A stretch of 23,631 bases of DNA from a virus: positions 1 through 23,631 of the IMG/VR virus record IMGVR_UViG_3300040807_000333; one strand, given 5' to 3'. Numbering within the stretch: the first letter of the stretch is position 1; each line of letters begins with the position of its first letter. The notes under the pieces are model-generated. The model made no database searches. It was not told the DNA's origin and saw only the letters and a program-made list of their open reading frames with translations. The position numbers were made by a program, and so were the translations under genes. This document shows positions 5,794 through 14,570 of the stretch, piece by piece.

Positions 5794-7147
5794 ATGGCAC
5801 ATCAAAACTCTGCTGAGCCTCTTGCTGATCTTACGCAACTTGGCTCTTCTAACTTTGGCGCGGATACCCGTGCTCTGTATCTCAAGCTTTTTAGCGGTGA
5901 GATGTTCAAAGGTTTCCAGCAAAATACCATTGCTCGTGACCTGATCATGAAGCGGACTCTCCGTAACGGTAAGTCCCTGCAATTCATCTACACTGGTCGC
6001 ACGACTGCTGAGTACCACACTCCTGGTAACAGCATCCTCGGTAACAGCGACGGTGCACCTCCCGTGGCTGAGAAGACCATCACCTGTGATGACCTGCTGA
6101 TCAGCTCGGCTTTCGTGTATGAACTGGACGAAGTTCTGGCTTAAAGTAATGGGTCAGAATAAAATAAATTGGAAGAATTGCTGGAACCCTAAGTCCTTTT
6201 GGATATGGCAATCAGCAGCCGAGCTCTTCACGCTTGAAGAGAAGGTTCAGAGACTAGGTGGTTTGGGAAGCGTCCCATGTAATACACCATTAGCATCCAA
6301 CACCTTCGGGTGAAGATATAGTCCGATCCTACTAGAAATAGTAGATAAATTGCATTACGATCTGCGTTCGGAGATCAGCCGTAAAATCGGCTACGCTCTC
6401 GCAGAAAAATATGACCGTCTGATCTTCCGTGCTATCGCTAACGGTGCTCGTAAGGCTTCTCCTGTGTCTGCCACCTCCTTCGCTGAGCCTGGTGGTACTC
6501 AGGTCCGTGTTGGCGCCACTGCTAACTTCTCGGATGCTTATGATGACGCTGCTCTGGTCGCCGCCTTCTATGACGCCGCTGCTGCGCTGGACGAGAAGGG
6601 TGTGAGCCAAGAGGGTCGTGTTGCTGTCCTGACTCCTCGTCAGTATTATGCACTGCTGCAAGGCATCAACTCCAATATCCTTGTCAACCGTGACGTTCAG
6701 GGCGATGCTCTGCAGTCCGGTAAGGGTATCATGAGCATTGCTGGTATTGAGATCTTCAAGTCTACCAACATTCCTTTCTTCAGCAACTACGGTACCAAGT
6801 TCGGTTCGACCGGCGGTACTACCGACACTGGTGTTGCTTCTCCTGGTAACCTGGGTGACTTCATCGACACCAGCATGGAAGATGCTGACGCTGCTGCTAC
6901 CGGCATCAACAACGAGTATGGTCTGGGTACTGAGTTCAGCAAGTCCTGCGGTCTGATCTTCCAACGTGAAGCTGCCGGCGCTGTTGAAGCTATTGGTCCT
7001 CAGGTCCAAGTCACCAGCGGTGACGCTTCCATCATCTACCAAGGTGATGTGATCGTTGGTCGTCTCGCCATGGGCGCTGACTACCTGAATCCTGCTGCTT
7101 GTGTGGAACTGTTTGCTGGCGCTGCCTCTGGCGACGCTGCTTTCTGA
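5794..7147 (+). CDS. Major capsid protein, T7 gp10-like; split by a group I intron (exons 5794-6141 and 6353-7147)
   Basis: Joining 5794-6141 (116 codons) with 6353-7147 (264 codons and stop) gives a 380-residue protein of the size expected for the cyanophage relative of T7 gp10A (345). It is the HK97-fold shell subunit. Exon 1 ends in VYELDEVLA followed by an immediate TAA. Exon 2 opens HYDLRSEISRKIGYALAEKY. The join restores ELDEVLAHYDLRSEI, which reads as the family's continuous sequence. Without splicing, translation would stop after residue 116 and no shell protein would form. The ATG is preceded by AT-rich sequence with no strong Shine-Dalgarno. A strong terminator follows 20 bases after the stop. 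A frameshift or pseudogene reading is excluded by the complete intron structure. Confidence 0.95.
6142..6352 (+). ncRNA. Group I self-splicing intron (subgroup IA-like), 211 nt, no ORF
   Basis: The elements can be paired by eye. P1: exon GTTCTGGCT (6133-6141) pairs with guide GGTCAGAAT (6152-6160), 9 bp with the conserved U-G at the 5' splice site. P10: GTAATG (6146-6151) pairs with exon 2 CATTAC (6353-6358). P3: TTGGAT (6199-6204) with ATCCAA (6295-6300). P4-P6 domain hairpin: CTCTTCA (6224-6230) with TGAAGAG (6235-6241). P7: GACTA (6252-6256) with TAGTC (6319-6323), inside the conserved R (GTTCAGAGACTA) and S (AAGATATAGTCC) elements. P8: CACC-TTCG-GGTG just before S. P9: CTACTA-GAAA-TAGTAG (6329-6344). 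The last base is the conserved G (6352). About 38 bases between P7 and P3' can form the extra P7.1/P7.2 stems typical of subgroup IA. No homing endonuclease is encoded. Confidence 0.96.
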
Positions 7148-7167
7148 TCTTTAATTCGATCAATACT

Positions 7168-7194
7168 GGGGGTCCTTCGGGACCCCTTTTTTTT
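7168..7194 (+). terminator. Strong intrinsic terminator after the capsid gene
   Basis: GGGGTCC (7169-7175), a TTCG tetraloop and GGACCCC (7180-7186) form a 7-bp GC-rich stem followed by eight T (7187-7194). It sits 20 bases after the capsid stop and 18 bases before the gp11-like start, the same place as T-phi between T7 genes 10 and 11. The downstream tail genes would then depend on readthrough, as in T7, which sets a high capsid to tail ratio. Confidence 0.95.
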
Positions 7195-7212
7195 ATCTTT
7201 CGATAGGTAACT

Positions 7213-7830
7213 ATGCCCTTTCCTACTTATGCTGCGTCCACCGAACTGGATGCTGTAAATCAAATACTTAGCTCAGTGGGACAGGCTCCTGTCACCACAC
7301 TAGATCTGCAGAACCCTGAAGTATCTATTGTACTCAACACTCTCCGGGAAGTTAATCGTCAAGTTCAATCTGAAGGTTGGATCTTCAACACTGAACGTGA
7401 GTATGAGATGACTCCCGACAGCTCTACTAATCAGATTGCATATCCATATAATATGCTGCAGATTGATACTAATACTGAGTATCATAAGAACAAGTATGAT
7501 GTAGTTCGCCGTAACGGTAAACTATATGATCGTCTGCATCATACCTTTACTTTTACTGATTCTATTAAAGCAGACGTTGTTTGGTTCTTTGACTTTACCG
7601 ACGTTCCTCCTGCTATTCAAACCTATATTACTGCCCGAGCTGCTCGCATGTGTGCTACCAAGATGATTGGTGACCGTGAGCTTAATGCACTTCTCCAAGA
7701 ACAAGAATTTAACACTAGAGCTTCTGCTCTTGAATACGATTGTAATCAAGGCGATTACTCTATGTTCGGGTTCAGAGATGGTGAAAATTATTACAATAGC
7801 TATCAACCCTTCCAAGCATTGATGCGATGA
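7213..7830 (+). CDS. Tail tubular protein A (nozzle adaptor), T7 gp11-like
   Basis: The product has 205 residues (T7 gp11 has 196). It forms the dodecameric ring joining portal and tail nozzle and gives the fibres an attachment site. The N-terminal motif LDAVNQILSSVGQAPV is characteristic of the family, followed by VNRQVQSEGWIFNTE and a C-terminal helical region. The ATG at 7213 has AGGT 6 bases upstream. Its end overlaps the next gene (ATGA at 7827), so gp11 and gp12 would be translationally coupled. It lies directly after the terminator. Confidence 0.93.
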   Translation: MPFPTYAASTELDAVNQILSSVGQAPVTTLDLQNPEVSIVLNTLREVNRQVQSEGWIFNTEREYEMTPDSSTNQIAYPYNMLQIDTNTEYHKNKYDVVRRNGKLYDRLHHTFTFTDSIKADVVWFFDFTDVPPAIQTYITARAARMCATKMIGDRELNALLQEQEFNTRASALEYDCNQGDYSMFGFRDGENYYNSYQPFQALMR

Positions 7831-10763
7831 GTACTGTAACCCAAAGGATTCCCAATCTTCTATCTGGCATTTCACAACAACCTGATAACCGTAAGTTTCC
7901 TGGACAACTGCGGGATTCTGTGAATGCTTTTCCTGACTATACTCTTGGTCTTCTCAAGCGTCCTGGTGGTCAATTTACATCTAAACTATACGGCGCTACT
8001 CCTGAAGGTAAGTGGTTTTCAATCCTTAGGGATCAACAAGAAAAGTACGTCGCTCAATATGATGACAACACTTTCCGTGTGTGGAGCCTTATTGATAGTA
8101 CATTAGGAGAAGCTGGTTCTCCTCGTGCTGTTGATATGGGAACTAATACAGGTGTTCCAGGTACCTGTAATCTCACCAATCTCAAGGCTGACCTTACTGC
8201 TTACAATGATGCAGTAGAAGACACTGCCGCTAAACTGGCTTTGCTTCATGCTGCTCAAGCTGACTATGCAGAGATTCTTGCAGGTCAGGATGAGACTCAA
8301 GAGGCACTGTTTGAAGTCTCTTACACCTATCCTTCTGGTGAAGTAGATCAAGCACTAAAGTCAGGTATTCTAAAGAATGCAAGTGGTGTCTACACTGTTA
8401 AAAACAACGACACTGTTGTAAGCGTCAGCACGACTCTTCCTGCTAACTACGCACTGGGTTCTGAGTACACTGATGAATACCCGCTGCTAGCTGCTGAAGG
8501 TTATCGTGTCTACCAAGCTATTCTGACTGTTGCTGCTGCTAACACTGCTGCTGAACTGACTGCAGCTGAGACAGCAATGAACACTGCTCAGACTAACTAC
8601 AACAACGCAGTCACCGCAGAAGCTACAGCTAAAACCAACTATGATGCAGAAGTAACTAATTGCAATATTACTGCTACTCCATCTAACGGTTACCTGTACG
8701 GCGCTACCGCTGATGACATTGAACTTCTAACTCTTAACGACTACACCTTTGTCCTTAACAAAGCCAAGACTGTAGCGTTGAAGACTGCTACGTCTGCTGC
8801 TCAACCACATCAAGCATTTGTCACCATTAAAGTTGTTGGTACTGGTCATTACCGAATCTATCTTGATGGTACTGAACGTGCTACTCACAACGCTGGTAGT
8901 GGTGGTGACGTAGATGGTATCCTTACAGACCTTGCTAGTGATATTGATGGTAATACCTTTGGTGGTACTACCTTCTCTGCTACTGTAGTTGGTCCTGGTA
9001 TCTACATCAGTGCTACTGCAGCTTTTACAATTAGAGTAGTTGGTGGACCGTCTGACACAGCAATGACTGTTTTCCAGGATACTGCACCGACTGTTGCTGA
9101 TCTTCCTCTTCAATGTAAAGATGGTTATGTTGTAAAGATTGTCAACAGCACCGACATTGATGTTGATGACATGTACGTCAAGTTTGTAGCAGATGGTACT
9201 GCTACTTACGGTACTGGTGTCTGGGAAGAGACGATTGCTCCTGGTATTAAGTATGAGTTTGATGAGCTGACTATGCCTCATCAGCTTGTTCGTAATGCTG
9301 ATGGTTCATTTACCTTTGGTCCTATTAACTGGGAAGATCGTCTTGTTGGTGATGAAACCACTAACCCTGATCCTAGTTTTGTTGGACAGAAGATCAATAA
9401 CCTTTTCTTCTATCGTAACCGCCTAGGGTTCTTGTCAAATGAAGCAGTAGTCATGAGCCGTGCTGGTGATTACTTTAACTTCTGGGTAACGACAGCATTG
9501 ACGGTTACTGACGATGATCCGATTGATGTAACTGCTTCATCGGTTAGACCAGTTAACTACCGCTTTGTCCTTCCGACTAGTGTTGGTTTGGTCCTGTTTA
9601 GCGACACCGAACAATTCATCCTGACTACTGACGCTGACATTTTGAGTCCTAGGACAGCTAAGATTAATCAAATGTCAAGTTATGATTGTGACCCGGATGT
9701 TGCTGCTGTAGGCATGGGTACTAACGTTGGTTTCATTTCTAAGACTCCTTTGTATTCTAGGTTCTATGAAATTGCTAGGATCAGTAAGGATAACCCACCA
9801 GAAATGTTTGAACAAACTAAAGTTGTTCCTGAACTTATCCCAGCCACTGTTGATAGCATGATAGCATCTCCTGCTATGTCGGTTGTCTCTATGGCAACGA
9901 CTGGTAGCAGCACGGTCTATCAATACCGCTTCCTTGATCTTCAAGGCGGTCAACGCCTGTCTTCGTGGTATAAGTGGGATTTGACTGGTACATTTCTTGA
10001 CCAGTTCTTCGACAGTAATGAGTACTATGCCGTTGTTAAGAACGGTACTGATGTTTACGTTCAATCCTATGACCTGACTCAAGCAAGTGAGGAAGGGTTC
10101 TTAACTCTACCTACTGGAGAAAAGACTGATGTTTGTCTCGATCTTTGGAACGTTAATCCTTATCGAACCTACGACTCTTCTGCTGACACAACTCGTATCT
10201 TCTTACCGTATGATGAAGTCACTGATGGTACGCTCGCTGTAATCATCCTAGGAGGCTACATAGGCGACGATGAAGGCACAGGTAGTCAATCGGTAGGACG
10301 AGTGCTTTACCCCACCGTAGAGGGCACTGCAGGTGCCTATTACGTGGATGTAGACGAGGACTTCAGAGGACGTGATCTAATCATTGGTTATAACTACACG
10401 ATGACCGTTGAACTTCCTGAGTTTTACGTTATCTCTTCTGAAGGTTCAACTGCTTCTTCTGACTTTACCTCTGATCTTATCATCCACCGAGTTAAAGTGT
10501 CTACTGGTCTTAGCGGTCCTGTGAAGTATCAAGTGACTATCACTGGTCGTCCTGAGTGGAGTAATACTATTGAAGCTGTTGCTCCTTACGATTATACTTT
10601 GAACAATGTGAACATGGCAGCTGATGCTATTCACACTGTACCGATTTATCAACGTAACGAGAATCTTAACTTTAAGATTATTGGTGATACACCATTCCCA
10701 GTTAGCCTTCGTAGCTTGAATTGGGAAGGTAAATATAACCCACGTTTCTATAGGCGTTCCTAA
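7827..10763 (+). CDS. Tail tubular protein B (nozzle), T7 gp12-like, enlarged
   Basis: The product has 978 residues against 794 in T7. The N-terminus (STVTQRIPNLLSGISQQPDN, then RKFPGQLRDSVNAFPD) and LNDYTFVLNKAKTV are family hallmarks. RNRLGFLSNEAVVMSRAGDY and NFWVTTALTVTDDDPIDVTA mark the core beta-propeller part. The protein forms the hexameric tail nozzle. The extra length comes mainly from roughly residues 105-280, an Ala/Thr/Asn-rich segment with two predicted long helices (LTAYNDAVEDTAAKLALLHA and AELTAAETAMNTAQTNYNNA) inserted before the conserved DYTFVLN block. That insertion may form a coiled-coil projection on the tail. The stop overlaps the next ATG (TAATG). Confidence 0.93.
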   Translation: MSTVTQRIPNLLSGISQQPDNRKFPGQLRDSVNAFPDYTLGLLKRPGGQFTSKLYGATPEGKWFSILRDQQEKYVAQYDDNTFRVWSLIDSTLGEAGSPRAVDMGTNTGVPGTCNLTNLKADLTAYNDAVEDTAAKLALLHAAQADYAEILAGQDETQEALFEVSYTYPSGEVDQALKSGILKNASGVYTVKNNDTVVSVSTTLPANYALGSEYTDEYPLLAAEGYRVYQAILTVAAANTAAELTAAETAMNTAQTNYNNAVTAEATAKTNYDAEVTNCNITATPSNGYLYGATADDIELLTLNDYTFVLNKAKTVALKTATSAAQPHQAFVTIKVVGTGHYRIYLDGTERATHNAGSGGDVDGILTDLASDIDGNTFGGTTFSATVVGPGIYISATAAFTIRVVGGPSDTAMTVFQDTAPTVADLPLQCKDGYVVKIVNSTDIDVDDMYVKFVADGTATYGTGVWEETIAPGIKYEFDELTMPHQLVRNADGSFTFGPINWEDRLVGDETTNPDPSFVGQKINNLFFYRNRLGFLSNEAVVMSRAGDYFNFWVTTALTVTDDDPIDVTASSVRPVNYRFVLPTSVGLVLFSDTEQFILTTDADILSPRTAKINQMSSYDCDPDVAAVGMGTNVGFISKTPLYSRFYEIARISKDNPPEMFEQTKVVPELIPATVDSMIASPAMSVVSMATTGSSTVYQYRFLDLQGGQRLSSWYKWDLTGTFLDQFFDSNEYYAVVKNGTDVYVQSYDLTQASEEGFLTLPTGEKTDVCLDLWNVNPYRTYDSSADTTRIFLPYDEVTDGTLAVIILGGYIGDDEGTGSQSVGRVLYPTVEGTAGAYYVDVDEDFRGRDLIIGYNYTMTVELPEFYVISSEGSTASSDFTSDLIIHRVKVSTGLSGPVKYQVTITGRPEWSNTIEAVAPYDYTLNNVNMAADAIHTVPIYQRNENLNFKIIGDTPFPVSLRSLNWEGKYNPRFYRRS

Positions 10764-11209
10764 TGACTACATCCACCCGTGGTTTTACCTTTAAACCAGC
10801 TACCATTAACGATGTACCTGAACTAACCAGTCAAATGCTGGATAGAGGTTTGTTAGACTTTGAAAGAGTAGGACAACACCCAGTCTTATCTCTTGCTATG
10901 TATATCCATGAAGATGACTCCTATCTTATCTACGGACCTGATGGGAGTCTCTATGGAGCTTACGGTGTGTCGGAAGATAATGCCGTTTGGATACAGATGA
11001 CGAAGCAAGTTAAGAAGAATCCACGCACTACTGTAAGGTTCGGTAAGGCGTTAATGGAACATATAAACCGTCCTTATCTATGGACGACTATTGATATAAA
11101 AAATACTGATCTAATTAACTTAGCTAGGTATTTAGGTTTTAAGGTTCTGCGGGTATTCCCAGATGGACCTGACAATGTTTACTCTATAGAAATTGTACGA
11201 TTATGGTAG
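10763..11209 (+). CDS. T7 gp13-like internal/assembly protein with GNAT-like fold
   Basis: The product has 148 residues (T7 gp13 has 138). FKPATINDVPELTSQMLDRG at the start and LARYLGFKVLRVFPDG near the end resemble the beginning and the late helix-strand of GCN5-type acetyltransferases. The phage gp13 family has this general look without known activity. No clear acetyl-CoA R/QxxGxG/A loop is seen; VRFGKALMEHI is the nearest match, so enzymatic activity is doubtful. In T7, gp13 is needed for assembly of the internal core. It lies between the nozzle gene and the gp14-like gene, as in T7, and overlaps the latter by 7 bases. Confidence 0.78.
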   Translation: MTTSTRGFTFKPATINDVPELTSQMLDRGLLDFERVGQHPVLSLAMYIHEDDSYLIYGPDGSLYGAYGVSEDNAVWIQMTKQVKKNPRTTVRFGKALMEHINRPYLWTTIDIKNTDLINLARYLGFKVLRVFPDGPDNVYSIEIVRLW

Positions 11210-11862
11210 TACTAAATCCCGTATCAGCCGCATTGGGTGTAGCTCAACTCGGTATGGGTATTGCTGGAGCTTTTGGTAAGCAACAGCAGCATCTAGATCA
11301 GGTTTATCAATCCACTTATTCAAACTACATGTCTCGGTATAAAACCGAGATGATGAATGCATATCGGCAACGAGCTTTTGGTCGTCAAATTGAGTTTGCT
11401 AAACAGCAGCAAGAGTTTAATGCTGATGCTGCTAACCGTGCTTACATCACGGAACAAGCAAGGTTTAACGAACAAGTAGCTCAGTTTGCTTTTAATCAAG
11501 TTAACTTTGAAAAAGATTTAGCTAAGCAACAAGGTGTTTACGCAGCTTCCGAACGTTATGGGCGTAGTGCTCAACGAATGGCTCAGCTTGAAACCCTTGG
11601 TCAGTTTGGACGTAACCAAGCTATCTTAGCTAAAAGTTTGTCTAGTGCTGCAGAACAATCTCAACGTAATCTTGAGGACATCGGTAGAAACTGGCGTTCA
11701 GCAGATTATCAAGTGTACGGCTCTGTTATGGAAGCTCCTATGATGGAAATGGCTGAACCATTGTATCGTCCTGGTGCTGGTCCAAATATGGCGTTGTCTA
11801 TTGGTGGTTCGCTGATGGGTGCAACTCAAACTTTCTTTACTGGCGCTAAATTTGATAACTAA
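11203..11862 (+). CDS. Internal virion protein, T7 gp14-like
   Basis: The product has 219 residues (T7 gp14 has 196). A hydrophobic Gly/Ala-rich N-terminus (VSAALGVAQLGMGIAGAFG) is followed by a long Gln/Ala-rich helical region (about residues 25-165, for example FAKQQQEFNADAANRAYITE) and a Gly/Met-rich C-terminus. In T7, gp14 is ejected first and forms a pore in the host outer membrane, and the N-terminal segment suits such a role. The assignment comes from composition, size and order (13-14-15-16). Confidence 0.82.
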   Translation: MVVLNPVSAALGVAQLGMGIAGAFGKQQQHLDQVYQSTYSNYMSRYKTEMMNAYRQRAFGRQIEFAKQQQEFNADAANRAYITEQARFNEQVAQFAFNQVNFEKDLAKQQGVYAASERYGRSAQRMAQLETLGQFGRNQAILAKSLSSAAEQSQRNLEDIGRNWRSADYQVYGSVMEAPMMEMAEPLYRPGAGPNMALSIGGSLMGATQTFFTGAKFDN

Positions 11863-11867
11863 CTAAA

Positions 11868-14570
11868 ATGGCTATTGATCCTATTCAGTTTCAGGGTTTT
11901 ACCGAACGCCAAGGCTTCGATCCTATTAAAGTCCCTGATCCTAATCCTTTCCTACGGGAAAATCTCAATACAATTGAAGCTAGCCTAAGAAATCTAGAGC
12001 GTGGTAACCTTGCTAACATGAAGGCAAAGGCTGATGCTTACAGCCGTAACCTTGCTCAACTTTCTGATTTCTCTCAAACTCTTTCTGGGTTCTTAGGTAC
12101 TGCTGCTCAGATCTACGATAAGAAACAAGAAGCAGCAGCTAATGCTCTGTATTATGAAGATCTAGCTTCTCAAGAAAATGACATCACTGCTCTTGAAGAA
12201 GGCGAAATAGCTCTTCAAGCTGGTGATGGCGTGACTTCTAAAGCAGCAGTCGCAGCTAACCGTAATGGTGCTCCTTACAGCGTCAGTAAGCGTATTGCTG
12301 AGCTTGGTGGTCTCAAAGGTTATTACTATCGAGTTAAAGCTACTCAAGACATTGCTTCTAAATATGCTGATTACTATGATGAAGCACGTCGAACTGATGT
12401 CCGTGAGATCAGCTTTGGTCCCAATGGTCAATTCAAAGTAAACATCAACGAAGCTGAACCGACTGAAATTGAAGAGTCTGCTATTCGTGCTTACTTGCGG
12501 GAAGAGTATCTTGAACAGTTCTCCGGTATTAGTCGGGGTATGCTGGCTAAGTATGCTTTTCCTACCATGAAGCAGGTAGACGAAACTCGTGCAACTGCTA
12601 ATGCAGATCGTATTGCTCTTCGTGATTCTGAGCGTGAACGCTATGAAGCTATGGAAGTTTTCCAGCAAACTGTTAATACAGATCCTGGAGCTTTACAAAA
12701 GCTGCTAGACACTGTTTCACGTACTGTTGTACAAGATCGTAACGGTAAAGTCACTAGCCTTCAATATGGAGGTGCTTGGAAGCAACTTCAAAATCAATTC
12801 CTTGAACTAGCTACAGCTGGGCAATATGTTGATCTAGAAGGTTTGATTGGTGATCAGATTAATCCTGACACTGGTAAGAAGTACATGGAAGATCCGATGT
12901 ACTCTACTAAGATCAAAGCTATTCAAGTTGAAATTAGAAAGGCTGAGACTGGTGCTTACCGCGATAGCCAAGTCAACGGTCAAGTACAGTTCCAAAAAAC
13001 TTTGGATGAGATGATTGGATCTTTGCCTGAAATTCCGACTGATAGTGATTATCAAGCGGTTTATGATGCAGCAGGTGAAGTGGCTAGAGAATACAACATT
13101 GAACCTGACTTCTCTAAACTGAATCATCACCGAGCTAATTACGGTCAATCAGCTCTTCAAGTTAAGCATAAAATGCAGATCTACAGGCAGCAACAACAAG
13201 CTGGCTTGTTAGACCCTGCAGATCTTTTGTTGGAACCACCTGAGGTTCAAAAGGAGTTCCTTAAAATAGCTGAAGCGCAAAAAGAATTGCGTGAAAACAC
13301 TAATGGTTTCAAAAGTATTGATACCCAGCTTAAAGCGTTGATCACTAACAATGATCGTATTAAGTCAGTTCCTGGTCAAACAGGTGCTACTGGTGGGATG
13401 TCTGCTCCTATGCTTGAGCATGTTACTGCTCTACATCGTCAACGTACTAATGAGTTGATGGGCACTGAGGAGTATAATAATAGACCTTTGGCTGCTGCAT
13501 TGGTTGCTTATCAAGAACTTGAAAGAGAAGTACTTGCTGGTAGAGAAAACAGCGGTAGTATCTATTACATTGATGAGAATGGTTATTCAAACTTTTTGAA
13601 AGAAAAGATTGGACTTAATCCAGCAATCGCTGCAAACCAACGACTTCAGCGCATCAATAAAATAGCGCAAACTGAAGGTAAAGCTGTCTTAGAAAATCAA
13701 AAGTCTTTGTCAACCTTGATTGATCGTGAAACTCTTGTTAAAGCGGCTGAAGGTTGGGGCAGACCCGGTTACAGAATGGATCCTGCTATTTCTTATTTAG
13801 CAAAGAAATTAGGACTTTCTGAATTAAACGTTATCCACAGAGCACGAGATACTTTTGATATGACTGAATTACCTGCTCTTGTTGAGTACGCCGCTAGGGC
13901 TGAAAATGCTAGCCCTGATTTAAAACGTGCTTTGTCACGTATTTCAGAAGGTGCTATCAGCAAGAACCAACTGCGCCGTGTTAGCAGTACTATTGATTTG
14001 CCTCTTCGCCAAACCTTTGTTGCTGCTCAACCAGCTAAAGGTGTGCTTGGTCCTATCAATTCCCCTAATCACCCCTTCTTTATATCCATTGGTGTCAATG
14101 AAGGTACTCGCACCGCTAACGGTGGTTATACAAAGAACTGGGAAGGTCATACCGATCCTGGTGACGGTCACTACAACCGTGGTACTGTAAGCGGTGGTCG
14201 TGGTAATAAAAACACACCCCAACAAGTTGACAGCAACTGGATGCGTTTGTTGTCTCAAACTCAAATGAAATACGATCATCAGGTAAGTAAGTATGCATCA
14301 CCTGGCACTGATCTCTATAATCATATTATGTTTAACATTATAGATCTCCGTGTTCAAGCACCTGCAGCTGTGCCTGATTTTGTCAAACGTATTCCTCAAA
14401 TTATTGCTGAAGGTGCAAGTCCTCAAGTGATTGGTAGGTTACGTGCTGAATCATTTATTAACCCTCGTACTGGACGGCTAGAAGCTTCTGGTTTTAACAA
14501 CAACATGCAACGTTTACAAGCAGACCAGACTCGCCGTGCTGGTAACTTTAGAATTGCAGGAGGTTCGTGA
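11868..14570 (+). CDS. Internal virion protein, T7 gp15-like, with a lysozyme-like C-terminal region
   Basis: The product has 900 residues (T7 gp15 has 747). Most of it is long helices rich in Ala, Gln and Glu, fitting the tubular core protein that spans the periplasm during ejection. From about residue 735 the composition changes to Gly/Asn/Thr-rich sequence: FFISIGVNEGTRTANGGYTK, then NWEGHTDPGDGHYNRGTVSG. This EGTRT-x(4)-Y and GHTDPG pattern resembles lysozyme-like domains in cyanobacterial and cyanophage proteins, with Glu745 the candidate catalytic acid. In T7 the cell-wall-cutting domain is instead at the N-terminus of gp16. The last 7 residues overlap a strong Shine-Dalgarno for the next gene. 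Confidence 0.85.
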   Translation: MAIDPIQFQGFTERQGFDPIKVPDPNPFLRENLNTIEASLRNLERGNLANMKAKADAYSRNLAQLSDFSQTLSGFLGTAAQIYDKKQEAAANALYYEDLASQENDITALEEGEIALQAGDGVTSKAAVAANRNGAPYSVSKRIAELGGLKGYYYRVKATQDIASKYADYYDEARRTDVREISFGPNGQFKVNINEAEPTEIEESAIRAYLREEYLEQFSGISRGMLAKYAFPTMKQVDETRATANADRIALRDSERERYEAMEVFQQTVNTDPGALQKLLDTVSRTVVQDRNGKVTSLQYGGAWKQLQNQFLELATAGQYVDLEGLIGDQINPDTGKKYMEDPMYSTKIKAIQVEIRKAETGAYRDSQVNGQVQFQKTLDEMIGSLPEIPTDSDYQAVYDAAGEVAREYNIEPDFSKLNHHRANYGQSALQVKHKMQIYRQQQQAGLLDPADLLLEPPEVQKEFLKIAEAQKELRENTNGFKSIDTQLKALITNNDRIKSVPGQTGATGGMSAPMLEHVTALHRQRTNELMGTEEYNNRPLAAALVAYQELEREVLAGRENSGSIYYIDENGYSNFLKEKIGLNPAIAANQRLQRINKIAQTEGKAVLENQKSLSTLIDRETLVKAAEGWGRPGYRMDPAISYLAKKLGLSELNVIHRARDTFDMTELPALVEYAARAENASPDLKRALSRISEGAISKNQLRRVSSTIDLPLRQTFVAAQPAKGVLGPINSPNHPFFISIGVNEGTRTANGGYTKNWEGHTDPGDGHYNRGTVSGGRGNKNTPQQVDSNWMRLLSQTQMKYDHQVSKYASPGTDLYNHIMFNIIDLRVQAPAAVPDFVKRIPQIIAEGASPQVIGRLRAESFINPRTGRLEASGFNNNMQRLQADQTRRAGNFRIAGGS
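14558..14563 (+). promoter_or_regulatory. Strong Shine-Dalgarno (AGGAGG) for the gp16-like gene
   Basis: AGGAGG lies within the last codons of the gp15-like gene, 6 bases before the ATG at 14570. It decides that start over the in-frame GTG at 14567. It is the clearest ribosome binding site in the window; most genes here show weak or no Shine-Dalgarno. Confidence 0.85.

Noticed and set aside
6119-6313. A 64-codon reading frame overlapping the intron, as an intron-encoded protein
   Set aside because: It starts inside exon 1 out of frame, has no endonuclease motif and simply reads through the ribozyme core.
5794-7147. Capsid gene broken by a frameshift or nonsense mutation (pseudogene or sequencing error)
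   Set aside because: The interruption has a full group I intron fold with matching P1 and P10 at both splice sites, and excision restores the frame exactly.
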